Source of the DNA: an uncultured Alphaproteobacteria bacterium
GTDB taxonomy: Bacteria > Pseudomonadota > Alphaproteobacteria > UBA7887
Assembly: GCA_913044255.1 (NCBI GenBank)
Contig: CAJWOI010000166.1
Location: 1-6,377, forward strand
Direction: 5' to 3'
DNA length: 6,377 nucleotides
The number at the start of each line of letters is the position of its first letter. The stretch's first letter is position 1. This document shows positions 1-6,364 of this stretch, one piece after another. Made by a program: the position numbers and the translations under genes. The notes under the pieces are model-generated. The model was not told the origin of the DNA and did no database searches. It was given only the letters and a program-made list of their open reading frames with translations.

Positions 1-1
1 A

Positions 2-697
2 ACTCCGCATGTTGAAGTCGGAACAACTACAGATCAGCTTGATACACTATGCCACAATTACATCATTAGTCATGATGCAACTCCGGCCCCACTTAACTAT
101 CGTGGTTTTCCGAAATCCATATGTACGTCTATTAACCATGTGGTCTGCCATGGAATTCCAGGTAAAAAGAAATTAGGGGCAGGAGATATCTTAAATATTG
201 ATGTAACTGTAATTGTCGATGGATGGCATGGAGATTCCAGCAGAATGTTTTGTATTGGGAAGGTGTCTCGCAAAGCCGCGCGACTTGTGGACGTGACCTA
301 CGAAGCCATGATGCTCGGCATATCAAAAGTCCGCCCAGGCGCAACTCTTGGTGATATAGGCCATGCAATTCAAAGTTTTGCTGAGGAACAGCGTTGCTCC
401 GTGGTACGAGATTTCTGTGGCCATGGAATCGGAAAAATATTTCATGATGCCCCTAGTGTCCTCCATTACGGGAAACCAGGTGCTGGCACCAAACTGCAGA
501 AAGGCATGTTCTTTACGATAGAACCCATGATAAATTTAGGCCGATTCGAGGTCAAAATCCTGAGTGACGGTTGGACCGCCGTCACCAAAGATCGCTCTTT
601 GTCCGCGCAATTCGAACACACAATAGGGATTACAGAAAACGGCTATGAAATATTTACCAGCTCGCCCAGCGGACTAGACCGTCCGCCTTACCGATAG
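2..697 (+). CDS. map: Type I methionine aminopeptidase, 5'-truncated by window edge
   Basis: Cytosolic metalloprotease that removes the initiator methionine from new proteins. The reading frame is open from base 2, giving 231 visible residues. Compared with the roughly 260-residue E. coli enzyme, about 35 N-terminal residues lie outside the window, so the first internal ATG at 140 is not the true start. All catalytic residues are visible: the substrate-contacting His of VVCHGIP (codon 149-151), and the five metal ligands, namely Asp in NIDVTV (200-202), Asp in WHGDSS (233-235), His in CGHGIG (422-424), Glu in IEPM (521-523) and Glu in QFEHT (614-616). The late block KDRSLSAQFEHT is typical of type I enzymes. 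There is no sign of damage. It converges on the isomerase-family gene, with 57 bases between the stop codons. Identification is by recognised family motifs; function follows from the intact active site. Confidence 0.96.
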   Translation, partial: TPHVEVGTTTDQLDTLCHNYIISHDATPAPLNYRGFPKSICTSINHVVCHGIPGKKKLGAGDILNIDVTVIVDGWHGDSSRMFCIGKVSRKAARLVDVTYEAMMLGISKVRPGATLGDIGHAIQSFAEEQRCSVVRDFCGHGIGKIFHDAPSVLHYGKPGAGTKLQKGMFFTIEPMINLGRFEVKILSDGWTAVTKDRSLSAQFEHTIGITENGYEIFTSSPSGLDRPPYR

Positions 698-754
698 AGG
701 TAAAAACCACCAACCAGGACCTTGGAAAGGTTACTATCGAAACCCTTTACGCCG

Positions 755-1342
755 TCATGTTTCCAAGGCTTCCAAAACAAAATCCAACCGGTCCTGACCA
801 AAAAACATATTTTCCCCTACAAAGAACGTGGGCGCACCAAAGGCACCCTTTTCGGCAGCGTGTTCAGTATTCGATTTCAACTTGTCTTTCACTGCTTGGT
901 CACCAATTCGAGCAAACAACTGGTTTGGATCTATTCCGCCTGTGATCAATGTCTCACTTACGACTTCCGGATCATCCATTTTTCTAGATTGGACCCACAT
1001 AGCCGGGAATACGGCAGCCAGATATTCCTGAAGGAACCCATCTTCGTCAGCCGCTACTGCACCGCGCATCAGTGCAAGAGTATTGATCGGAAAGTGTTTG
1101 TTCGGCTGATACGGCACATTGTAACGACGTGCAAAGCGTGGCAAATCCGATGCCATCCATGCGGATTTGGGTGCCAAAAAAGCTGGGCTTTGATTCCCAA
1201 CCGCTTTGAATAAACCGCCCAATAGAATTGGTATCCAAATGATATTCGCTCGGGCTTTTTCAGCAATCGCCGGCAGTTGGGTATAGGCAAGATAAGTCGT
1301 CGGGCTCCCAACATCGAACAGGAATTCCACTTCCTTTGTCAT
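755..1342 (-). CDS. 2-hydroxychromene-2-carboxylate isomerase family protein (DsbA-like, GST kappa-type)
   Basis: A 195-residue protein of the DsbA/kappa-class glutathione transferase fold, about the usual length for the family. The known member NahD uses glutathione to isomerise 2-hydroxychromene-2-carboxylate in naphthalene breakdown. Visible signatures are FDVGSPTTYLAY at residues 9-20, where Ser13 matches the serine that replaces the redox cysteine and activates glutathione; NTLALMRG at 87-94; and the cis-proline loop FGAPTFFV at 168-175, followed by FFGQDRLDFV at 180-189. There is no CxxC motif, so it is not a disulfide oxidoreductase. The ATG at 1342 follows AGAGAGG by 9 bases. It is probably the last gene of the minus-strand unit behind the aldolase-dehydrogenase. 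No other naphthalene genes are present, so the real substrate is unknown; a glutathione-dependent step in the same catabolic route is an inference. Confidence 0.9.
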   Translation of the reverse strand: MTKEVEFLFDVGSPTTYLAYTQLPAIAEKARANIIWIPILLGGLFKAVGNQSPAFLAPKSAWMASDLPRFARRYNVPYQPNKHFPINTLALMRGAVAADEDGFLQEYLAAVFPAMWVQSRKMDDPEVVSETLITGGIDPNQLFARIGDQAVKDKLKSNTEHAAEKGAFGAPTFFVGENMFFGQDRLDFVLEALET

Positions 1343-1351
1343 AGAACTGTA

Positions 1352-1358
1352 CCTCTCT
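1352..1358 (-). promoter_or_regulatory. Ribosome binding site of the isomerase-family gene
   Basis: AGAGAGG on the minus strand, 9 bases before the ATG at 1342. It overlaps the TAG stop (1357-1359) of the small ORF upstream, an arrangement common where translation of two genes is coupled. It supports the chosen start. Confidence 0.6.
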
Positions 1359-1482
1359 AAATCTCAAGCATCGTGGGTTCAGCGAAAACCGACATCAAGT
1401 GATCGAAGTCCACCGGCTCCGCAAATGCACTACAAATCTTTGGCCCCGTACCCACCCCAAAGCCGGCAATGTTTTTACCCAT
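1357..1482 (-). CDS. Possible 41-residue small protein, or remnant of an SDR-like gene
   Basis: I do not recognise this product. It runs from ATG (1482-1480) to TAG (1357-1359) on the minus strand, between the aldolase-dehydrogenase and the isomerase-family gene. GAGGGA (1494-1499) overlaps the TGA of the aldolase gene and sits 11 bases before the ATG. It is 8 bases before a GTG at 1485 that could be the true start and would give 42 residues. The N-terminus, KNIAGFGVGTGPKICSAFA, resembles the first strand and glycine-rich nucleotide loop of an SDR, but the product ends long before a full Rossmann fold. A short motif repeats 13 residues apart: SAFAEP at 18-23 and SVFAEP at 31-36. It is in the same frame as the aldolase gene but separated by two stops (1498-1500 and 1489-1491). 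Tight spacing to both neighbours favours translation. A decayed or internally deleted SDR gene is equally possible. Confidence 0.38.
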   Translation of the reverse strand: MGKNIAGFGVGTGPKICSAFAEPVDFDHLMSVFAEPTMLEI

Positions 1483-1497
1483 CACTGTTCAGTTCCC

Positions 1498-3546
1498 TCA
1501 CCGCAGGGCTGCGGCAATATTACCACCGTCAACGGTCAAAACAGCACCAGTAGTCTTGGTCGCTTGTGCCAGAGACACGAAGGCCCTTGCGACGTCTTTA
1601 GCATCAACTTCCGTCTGCAAGAGATTTCCCGCCATGTACAGGTCAGCACTTACGCCCCGGGCCTTGGCCCGTGCAGTGATCATGTCATCTGTCATAAGAC
1701 CGGACCGAATTCGGTCGGCGTTAACTGCGTTCGACCGGATACCATCGGCGCCATAATCAATTGCGTATTGGCGCGATAAAAAGAGTGTTGCTGCCTTTGG
1801 CAGGCCATAGGGTCCAAAGTTTGCACCCGGATTCACTGCCTGTTTGGAGGCATTGAACAGGAGCACACCACCTTTGCCCTGCAAACGCATAATTTTAACC
1901 GCAACCTGTGCAACATTCTGATGGGAAAAAAAATTGAGCTCGAAGCTTTCCCGAAGAACATTGTCCGTGACTTCCCCTATTCTGCCGTCCCAAGCCTTAC
2001 CGGCATTGGACACTAAGATATCCACACCACCATATTTTTCGCAAATTTGTTTGAAGGCTGACTCGACCTGGCCACGCTGTGTCACATCACAGGATACACC
2101 GAAACCACCTATCTGATCTGCAGTGGTCGATACCTCCCCCTGATTGATGTCAAGCAGAGCTATTTCGGCACCTTCTCCCCTGAATGCAGCTGCCGTCGCA
2201 GAACCTATCGCTCCTGCCCCTCCAGTAATCGCAACTACTCGCCCATCAAACGGGAGACCTTTGGACTTACCAAGTTTGGCTTGCTCTAGTGACCAGTACT
2301 CCATATCGAATACATCAGATTCACCAATACTCTCAAATTTTCCTAAACGTTCAGAGGCAGTTACCACAGAGACCGTGGTTTCCGCCAAATCAGCTGCGAT
2401 AGATGCCGCACCGAAGGAGCCTCCGAGCCCAAACAAGCCTAGCCCCCCAACCAGTACTACCCGGGGCATTGGATCTAACGCAATCTTTGGCGTTTCAAGA
2501 CGTCTGTTATGTATATCGAAATACGCTCGATATTCCTTTTGGAACAGAGCCAATCTCTTCTCAACCTCAGACGTCCAGGGTTCAAGTCTCCCATCTTCGG
2601 GCGGCGGCACAATGAGGGGTTTTGGTTTCGTTCGGATAACGTGATCAGGCGTCACCGGACCGGCTTGACTGTAGCGCCAAAGTTCCTCCCCATCGACGTA
2701 CCTCTTTATTTCTTCGGTAGTCCGATACGTTGCTATCATGCGCTGACAATCACCATCAACACGTGACGGCGCGCACAAACCTCGCAAAATCGGTGCTATT
2801 TCCGCCGGATATGCCAACGCCCTAGACTCGGGTGCGACGCCCAACCTACCGCGCTCCTTTCCTAACCTATTCTCAGCTAGAGAGACTAATTTAATCATCC
2901 GCTCGTATGACTCACGCGCAGTCTCTCCAAATGAAAATATGCCGTGTTTAATCAAGATAAGCCCTTCACACTCTGGGTTTGCGCGATACACCTCCAACGC
3001 CTTCTTCGCGAGTAAAAAACCAGGCATTATGTACGGGACCAGACCTACACTTTTACCGTAAACCTCAGAACAAATTGAAGCTCCATTGGGTTGATTCGTC
3101 AGTGCTAAAACCGCGTTTGCATGGGTATGATCGACAAACTTGTGTGGCAAAAACGCGTGAAGCAACGTCTCCACGGATGGATTTGGAGAATTACTGTCCA
3201 ATAGATTAGATCGCTGAACATTAACCATATCCTCATCACTCAAAGCATCTAGTTCAGCGACTGATTGGATGGGCCCAAGGCGCACCGCAGGCAAGCCGGC
3301 TGGCTCGATCGTAGCCATATCCCAACCAGAACCTTTGACGCAAATAACCTCGTTCATATTTCCAAGAAAATCGGCCATTCTTGTTTTTACAGATGCGTTA
3401 CCGCCCCCATGCAGCACCAGCTGAGGAACACTTCCAAGCAACCTAGAACTATAAACCCGAAGCGCTACGTCAGCCCCTACGCCCTGCTCAGCGTATTTTT
3501 CAACAGTTTCAGCCGCCTCATTCTCCAACCAAAAATTTTCCACCAC
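1498..3546 (-). CDS. Bifunctional class II aldolase / short-chain dehydrogenase (RhaD-like)
   Basis: A 682-residue cytosolic protein with two enzyme domains. The N-terminal class II aldolase domain (about 20-225) shows HGGGNAS at 46-52, a putative catalytic Glu126 in SVETLLHA, and zinc-ligand histidines His140 and His142 (DHTHAN) and His201 (KHGIFSFG). A linker carries the glycine-rich GGLGLFGLGGS at 367-377. The C-terminal SDR domain (about 433-682) shows TGGAGAIG at 441-448, Asp466 after strand 2 (favouring NAD), NAG at 514-516, Asn538, Ser567, Tyr580 and Lys584, so its active site is intact. Proteins of this architecture include rhamnulose-1-phosphate aldolase/lactaldehyde dehydrogenase, where the aldolase makes DHAP and lactaldehyde and the SDR oxidises the aldehyde. 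The start is GTG at 3546: GAAAGAG lies 7 bases upstream and an in-frame TGA at 3559-3561 rules out anything earlier; a second GTG follows at once. The exact sugar is not shown by the sequence, so I give no symbol. Confidence 0.93.
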   Translation of the reverse strand: MVENFWLENEAAETVEKYAEQGVGADVALRVYSSRLLGSVPQLVLHGGGNASVKTRMADFLGNMNEVICVKGSGWDMATIEPAGLPAVRLGPIQSVAELDALSDEDMVNVQRSNLLDSNSPNPSVETLLHAFLPHKFVDHTHANAVLALTNQPNGASICSEVYGKSVGLVPYIMPGFLLAKKALEVYRANPECEGLILIKHGIFSFGETARESYERMIKLVSLAENRLGKERGRLGVAPESRALAYPAEIAPILRGLCAPSRVDGDCQRMIATYRTTEEIKRYVDGEELWRYSQAGPVTPDHVIRTKPKPLIVPPPEDGRLEPWTSEVEKRLALFQKEYRAYFDIHNRRLETPKIALDPMPRVVLVGGLGLFGLGGSFGAASIAADLAETTVSVVTASERLGKFESIGESDVFDMEYWSLEQAKLGKSKGLPFDGRVVAITGGAGAIGSATAAAFRGEGAEIALLDINQGEVSTTADQIGGFGVSCDVTQRGQVESAFKQICEKYGGVDILVSNAGKAWDGRIGEVTDNVLRESFELNFFSHQNVAQVAVKIMRLQGKGGVLLFNASKQAVNPGANFGPYGLPKAATLFLSRQYAIDYGADGIRSNAVNADRIRSGLMTDDMITARAKARGVSADLYMAGNLLQTEVDAKDVARAFVSLAQATKTTGAVLTVDGGNIAAALR

Positions 3547-3553
3547 GGATTTA

Positions 3554-3560
3554 CTCTTTC
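3554..3560 (-). promoter_or_regulatory. Ribosome binding site deciding the GTG start of the aldolase-dehydrogenase
   Basis: GAAAGAG on the minus strand, 7 bases before the GTG at 3546. There is no in-frame ATG nearby, and an in-frame stop lies just upstream at 3559-3561, so this site fixes the non-ATG start. Confidence 0.6.
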
Positions 3561-3574
3561 AGGAAATATAAGAA

Positions 3575-3602
3575 ATTCTATAGGCTACGAGTTATGTCTT
3601 AA
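3575..3602 (-). promoter_or_regulatory. Candidate sigma70-type promoter for the aldolase-dehydrogenase cluster
   Basis: On the minus strand, TTAAGA (3597-3602, 4 of 6 matches to the -35 consensus) is separated by 16 bases from TAGAAT (3575-3580, 5 of 6 matches to the -10 consensus). Transcription would start near 3568, leaving a leader of about 22 bases that holds the ribosome binding site. This is a consensus match by eye only. Confidence 0.35.
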
Positions 3603-3615
3603 ACTTTAGTGGCGT

Positions 3616-3629
3616 GCTGGCTAGCCAGC
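3616..3629. promoter_or_regulatory. Perfect 14-bp palindrome, possible operator in the divergent control region
   Basis: GCTGGCTAGCCAGC is identical to its own reverse complement. It lies between the divergent aldolase-dehydrogenase and purB genes, overlaps the candidate -35 box of purB, and sits 14 bases upstream of the candidate -35 box of the aldolase gene. A dimeric repressor could bind here and affect one or both genes. It does not match the E. coli PurR box. As there is no loop and no following T-run, it is not a convincing terminator. Confidence 0.35.
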
Positions 3630-3646
3630 CAAAGGGCCCCTATACT
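3618..3646 (+). promoter_or_regulatory. Candidate sigma70-type promoter for purB
   Basis: TATACT at 3641-3646 matches the -10 consensus in 5 of 6 positions. The hexamer 17 bases upstream, TGGCTA at 3618-3623, matches the -35 consensus in only 3 of 6 and lies within the 14-bp palindrome. A start near 3653 would give a leader of about 38 bases. A weak -35 could mean an activator is needed, or that the promoter is elsewhere. Confidence 0.33.
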
Positions 3647-3690
3647 CCAGCGATGTTACATATGGCAACTAAACTTATTCGAGACTAAGC

Positions 3691-4986
3691 ATGATTCCTC
3701 GTTACAGCCGCCCTGAAATGGTCCTAGTCTGGGAGCCAAAAACACGCTTCGAGATTTGGCTGGATATAGAGCGTTATGCCTGCGAAGCCCAGGAAAAACT
3801 GGGGGTCATCCCGTCCGGCGTTGCGCAAGCACTTGTGGACCGCGGGAAATTTGAAATAGATAAAATCAATACACTTGAACGTGAGTTAAAACATGACGTA
3901 ATTGCCTTTCTGACAAACCTTTCGGAATACGTTGGTTCGGAGGCTCGTTTCATCCACCAAGGCTTAACCTCCTCGGACGTACTTGATACTGCTTTCGCAG
4001 TCCAGCTCACGCGCGCCGCTGACATTTTAATGGCAGGGCTTGATTCCGTATGTACAGTACTGGATCGTCGCGCCCACGAGTATAAAGATACGGAGTGTGT
4101 TGGACGCAGCCATGGAATTCATGCGGAACCAACCACTTTTGGCCTGAAATTAGCTTATGCATACGCGGAATTTGATCGCGCCCGGTCCCGACTGCGCCTG
4201 GCCCGCCAGGAAATAGCCGTTTGTACCATTTCCGGTGCAGTTGGCACCTACTCTACTGTCAATCCGGCAGTTGAGTCACATGTGGCAAAAAAGCTTGGAC
4301 TCTCACCTGAAACTATTTCAACACAGGTAATGCCGCGTGATCGCCATGCCATGTTTTTTGCTACACTTGGTGTTATAGCGGGATCGGTGGAACGCCTTGC
4401 GACAGAAATACGACATCTTCAAAGGACCGAAGTTGGGGAAGCAGAAGAATTTTTTGAACCTGGCCAAAAAGGTTCTTCAGCCATGCCGCATAAGCGAAAT
4501 CCAATTTTGACCGAGAACCTTACCGGTCTGGCACGCATAGTCCGCGCGACAGTGCAGCCGGCCCTAGAAAATATCGCGCTATGGCACGAACGGGACATCT
4601 CACACTCGTCTGTAGAGCGTGTAATTGGCCCCGACGCGACTATTACCCTAGATTTTGCATTGTCGAGAATAAGCGAAGTAATTAATACGCTACTGGTATA
4701 TCCAGATACGATGCGCAAGAATTTGGATCAACTAGGTGGACTGATTCATTCGCAGAGAGTTCTCTTAGCTTTGACGCAGGCCGGGCTTTCCCGAGAAGAT
4801 GCGTATAGAATCGTTCAGCGGAATGCGATGGCAGTATGGCGGAGCGGAGGCACATTTCTAGAATGCCTTATTAAGGACCAAGATATCACGTCCCAAATTA
4901 GTGCATCAGAACTGAAGGAAATTTTTGAAGCCCGAAATAACGTCAGATATACCGATGAAATTTTTGCGCGAGTATTTCAAAAATAG
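3691..4986 (+). CDS. purB: Adenylosuccinate lyase
   Basis: Cytosolic homotetrameric enzyme of purine synthesis. It splits fumarate from SAICAR to give AICAR, and from adenylosuccinate to give AMP. The 431 residues match the short (Bacillus/Thermotoga-type) form. The N-terminus MIPRYSRPEM is canonical, which settles the start although the ribosome binding site is poor (only GAGA at 3681-3684). Conserved residues are His68 (KHDV), His89 (FIHQGLTSSD), the TSSDVLDTA block at 93-101, and His141 in RSHGIHAEPTTFG, the general acid. The fumarase/aspartase-superfamily signature GSSAMPHKRNP lies at 261-271, with catalytic Ser263 on the mobile loop. All are present, so it should be active. It diverges from the aldolase-dehydrogenase and converges on the zeta-subunit gene, with 36 bases between the stops. 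No other pur gene is in the window. Confidence 0.97.
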   Translation: MIPRYSRPEMVLVWEPKTRFEIWLDIERYACEAQEKLGVIPSGVAQALVDRGKFEIDKINTLERELKHDVIAFLTNLSEYVGSEARFIHQGLTSSDVLDTAFAVQLTRAADILMAGLDSVCTVLDRRAHEYKDTECVGRSHGIHAEPTTFGLKLAYAYAEFDRARSRLRLARQEIAVCTISGAVGTYSTVNPAVESHVAKKLGLSPETISTQVMPRDRHAMFFATLGVIAGSVERLATEIRHLQRTEVGEAEEFFEPGQKGSSAMPHKRNPILTENLTGLARIVRATVQPALENIALWHERDISHSSVERVIGPDATITLDFALSRISEVINTLLVYPDTMRKNLDQLGGLIHSQRVLLALTQAGLSREDAYRIVQRNAMAVWRSGGTFLECLIKDQDITSQISASELKEIFEARNNVRYTDEIFARVFQK

Positions 4987-5022
4987 TTGAATTGCTGGAT
5001 CACTCTGCCGAAACGGGCCATT

Positions 5023-5343
5023 TCAGCCGCTCATTATTTCCTGCTTGGCAATTGGCATCAGTCGCTCCATTTCGTGCCTAACTTTAGCGGCATCAATCGA
5101 AATCCCCTTTGCCTCAAAATCTGAAGACACTTTGCGTAACACGTCGTCGTCTCCGGGTTCTTCAAAATCCGACATAACTACTTCTTTTGCATAGGCCTCT
5201 GCTTCCGCACCTGATAAACCTAGTTTGTCAGCTGCCCACAGGCCCAACATCTTATTTCTCCGTGCATTCGCTTTAAAACGGAGCTCCTCATCGTGTTGGA
5301 AGCGTTTTTCAAAATCACGTTCCCGATCTTCAAAAGTAGCCAT
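5023..5343 (-). CDS. ATPase inhibitor subunit zeta (DUF1476 family)
   Basis: A small soluble, mostly helical, charged protein of 106 residues, the usual length of the alphaproteobacterial DUF1476 family. The Paracoccus denitrificans member binds F1-ATPase and blocks ATP hydrolysis through its N-terminal segment. Family features are the N-terminal MATFEDRERDFEKRF, ARRNKMLGLWAA at 27-38, EAYAKEVV at 49-56 and the acidic EEPGDDDVLRKV at 61-72. I start at the ATG at 5343 rather than the in-frame ATG at 5397: the strong site GAGGAGG lies 4 bases upstream of it, the family begins here, and the 18 extra residues are Cys/Arg-rich and unlike the family. It converges with purB and diverges from the NRDE-family gene. 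From memory, this family often sits near pur genes in alphaproteobacteria, which fits. Confidence 0.94.
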   Translation of the reverse strand: MATFEDRERDFEKRFQHDEELRFKANARRNKMLGLWAADKLGLSGAEAEAYAKEVVMSDFEEPGDDDVLRKVSSDFEAKGISIDAAKVRHEMERLMPIAKQEIMSG

Positions 5344-5347
5344 ATGG

Positions 5348-5354
5348 CCTCCTC
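5348..5354 (-). promoter_or_regulatory. Strong ribosome binding site setting the zeta-subunit start
   Basis: GAGGAGG on the minus strand, 4 bases before the ATG at 5343. It decides the 106-residue start over a longer in-frame ORF that begins at 5397. Confidence 0.75.
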
Positions 5355-5414
5355 GTTTGAAACACCTTCTGGTGCTCGAGCAAAATGGTAGAATCATGTA
5401 ACAGCTAGGGAGAT

Positions 5415-5433
5415 GATATCACGTCCCGATATC
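5415..5433. repeat. Paired GATATC motif in the zeta/NRDE divergent region
   Basis: Two GATATC hexamers (5415-5420 and 5428-5433) flank a 7-base spacer. Each hexamer is itself a palindrome, so the pair reads as both a direct and an inverted repeat with an overall 19-bp footprint. It lies midway between two divergent genes, where an operator could sit. The short arms mean chance is a fair explanation. Confidence 0.25.
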
Positions 5434-5485
5434 GATAGTTCTAACGTTTAATGACAACCCGTTTTAGAAATGGAACACTGCCCCC

Positions 5486-6277
5486 ATGTGTACTTTGGTG
5501 ATATTACGTCGACCAAACCACCCCTGGCCAATTCTGGTCGCAGCCAATCGCGACGAAATGCTGGCGCGAGCCTGGGAAGCACCAGCCCGACATTGGCCTG
5601 ATCGCCCTACCACCACAGGAGGTCTTGACCAAAAAGCCGGCGGTAGCTGGCTTGGACTAAATGACCATGGCGTAATCTGTGGCGTATTAAACCGAACCGG
5701 GGCCTTAGGTCCAGAAAAAAGAAAACGCACAAGGGGTGAACTGGTGCTCGAAGCGCTCGAACATGCAGATGCTAACGTCGCTGTCGAAGCTCTTGCCGGG
5801 ATAGATGGTCGCTCCTATCGCCCGTTCAACCTATTGATTGCAGACAATCGCGATGCTTTTTGGATTGCGCACCGTGATGACCAAAGGGTTAAACCGGTAG
5901 AAGTGCTAGCAGTTCCGTCAGGCATATCAATGCTGACAGCTCATGATCTAAACGATGAGACCTCACCTCGCATCCGTAAATTTTTACCTCGCTTTTGCAA
6001 ATCTGCTGAGCCCAATCCAAATACCGATGATTGGTCAGGTTGGAAGGAACTGCTGGCTAGTCACTCTCACGAGAGCAAAGACGGGCCGACCGAATCGATG
6101 AATATAGTTACAGACTTTGGTTTTGGCACCTCATCCAGCTCACTGATCGCATTACCAGCCACGGCAGAAAAAGATAAATCCCCGATATGGAATTTCGCTT
6201 CGTGTCATTCAGATTCAAAGGATTACTGGCCAGTCCCGCTTAAACCGAGGGCCACGGGCAGAAATGCTGCCGTTTAA
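5486..6277 (+). CDS. NRDE family protein (TANGO2-like, Ntn-hydrolase fold)
   Basis: A 263-residue protein of the NRDE/TANGO2 family (formerly DUF833), of ordinary family length. The name-giving tetrad NRDE is at residues 21-24, preceded by a hydrophobic strand. Cys2, directly after the initiator Met, is the conserved position expected to become the N-terminal residue after Met removal, as in N-terminal-nucleophile hydrolases. Other family blocks are GGSWLGLNDHGVICGVLNR at 52-70 and the C-terminal GFGTSSSSLIAL at 211-222. I see no signal peptide or membrane segment, so it is probably cytosolic. Eukaryotic TANGO2 is linked to haem handling and lipid metabolism; the bacterial role is unsettled. 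The start is fixed by Met-Cys-Thr, yet no good ribosome binding site precedes it (only a weak TGGAAC). It diverges from the zeta-subunit gene. Confidence 0.92.
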   Translation: MCTLVILRRPNHPWPILVAANRDEMLARAWEAPARHWPDRPTTTGGLDQKAGGSWLGLNDHGVICGVLNRTGALGPEKRKRTRGELVLEALEHADANVAVEALAGIDGRSYRPFNLLIADNRDAFWIAHRDDQRVKPVEVLAVPSGISMLTAHDLNDETSPRIRKFLPRFCKSAEPNPNTDDWSGWKELLASHSHESKDGPTESMNIVTDFGFGTSSSSLIALPATAEKDKSPIWNFASCHSDSKDYWPVPLKPRATGRNAAV

Positions 6278-6296
6278 TCGCCGAGTCATTGGGTTC

Positions 6297-6325
6297 TGGA
6301 CGCTTCGTTCAGAGATTGTGATAAT
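6297..6325 (+). promoter_or_regulatory. Candidate sigma70-type promoter for the gene starting at 6365
   Basis: TGGACG (6297-6302, 4 of 6 matches to the -35 consensus) is followed after 17 bases by GATAAT (6320-6325, 5 of 6 matches to the -10 consensus). TGT just before the -10 box fits an extended -10. Transcription would start near 6332 in the gap after the NRDE-family gene, suggesting the next gene has its own promoter. Confidence 0.4.
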
Positions 6326-6364
6326 GCGGACGTAATTAAGGACACCTCAAAGCAGGAGAATAAC

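Noticed and set aside
140..697. ATG at 140 as the start of the methionine aminopeptidase
   Set aside because: The frame stays open to base 2 and the upstream residues, including PKSICTSINHVVCHGIP, align with the conserved enzyme core, so the gene begins before the window.
1399..1779. 126-codon plus-strand ORF across the aldolase 3' end
   Set aside because: It is antisense to the SDR domain, which has an intact active site; the translation looks like no known family and has no ribosome binding site.
2144..2644. 166-codon plus-strand ORF inside the aldolase-dehydrogenase
   Set aside because: It is a Ser/Pro/Ala-rich shadow frame of a well-supported gene.
4987..5022. Possible terminator between purB and the zeta-subunit gene
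   Set aside because: Only a short mismatched GAAA/TTTC stem is visible, with almost no loop and no T-run on either strand.
5366..5394. Promoter for the NRDE-family gene based on TGGTAGAAT at 5386-5394
   Set aside because: The extended -10 is fair but there is no recognisable -35 at 16-18 bases, and it would leave a leader of about 85 bases; too weak to annotate.
5344..5397. Longer zeta-subunit ORF starting at 5397
   Set aside because: The extra 18 residues are unlike the family and the strong GAGGAGG lies inside the extension, just before the ATG at 5343.
4882..5427. The 13-base string GATATCACGTCCC occurs in purB (4882-4894) and again at 5415-5427
   Set aside because: One exact 13-mer match is roughly what chance allows in a window of this size, and the first copy is in conserved coding sequence.
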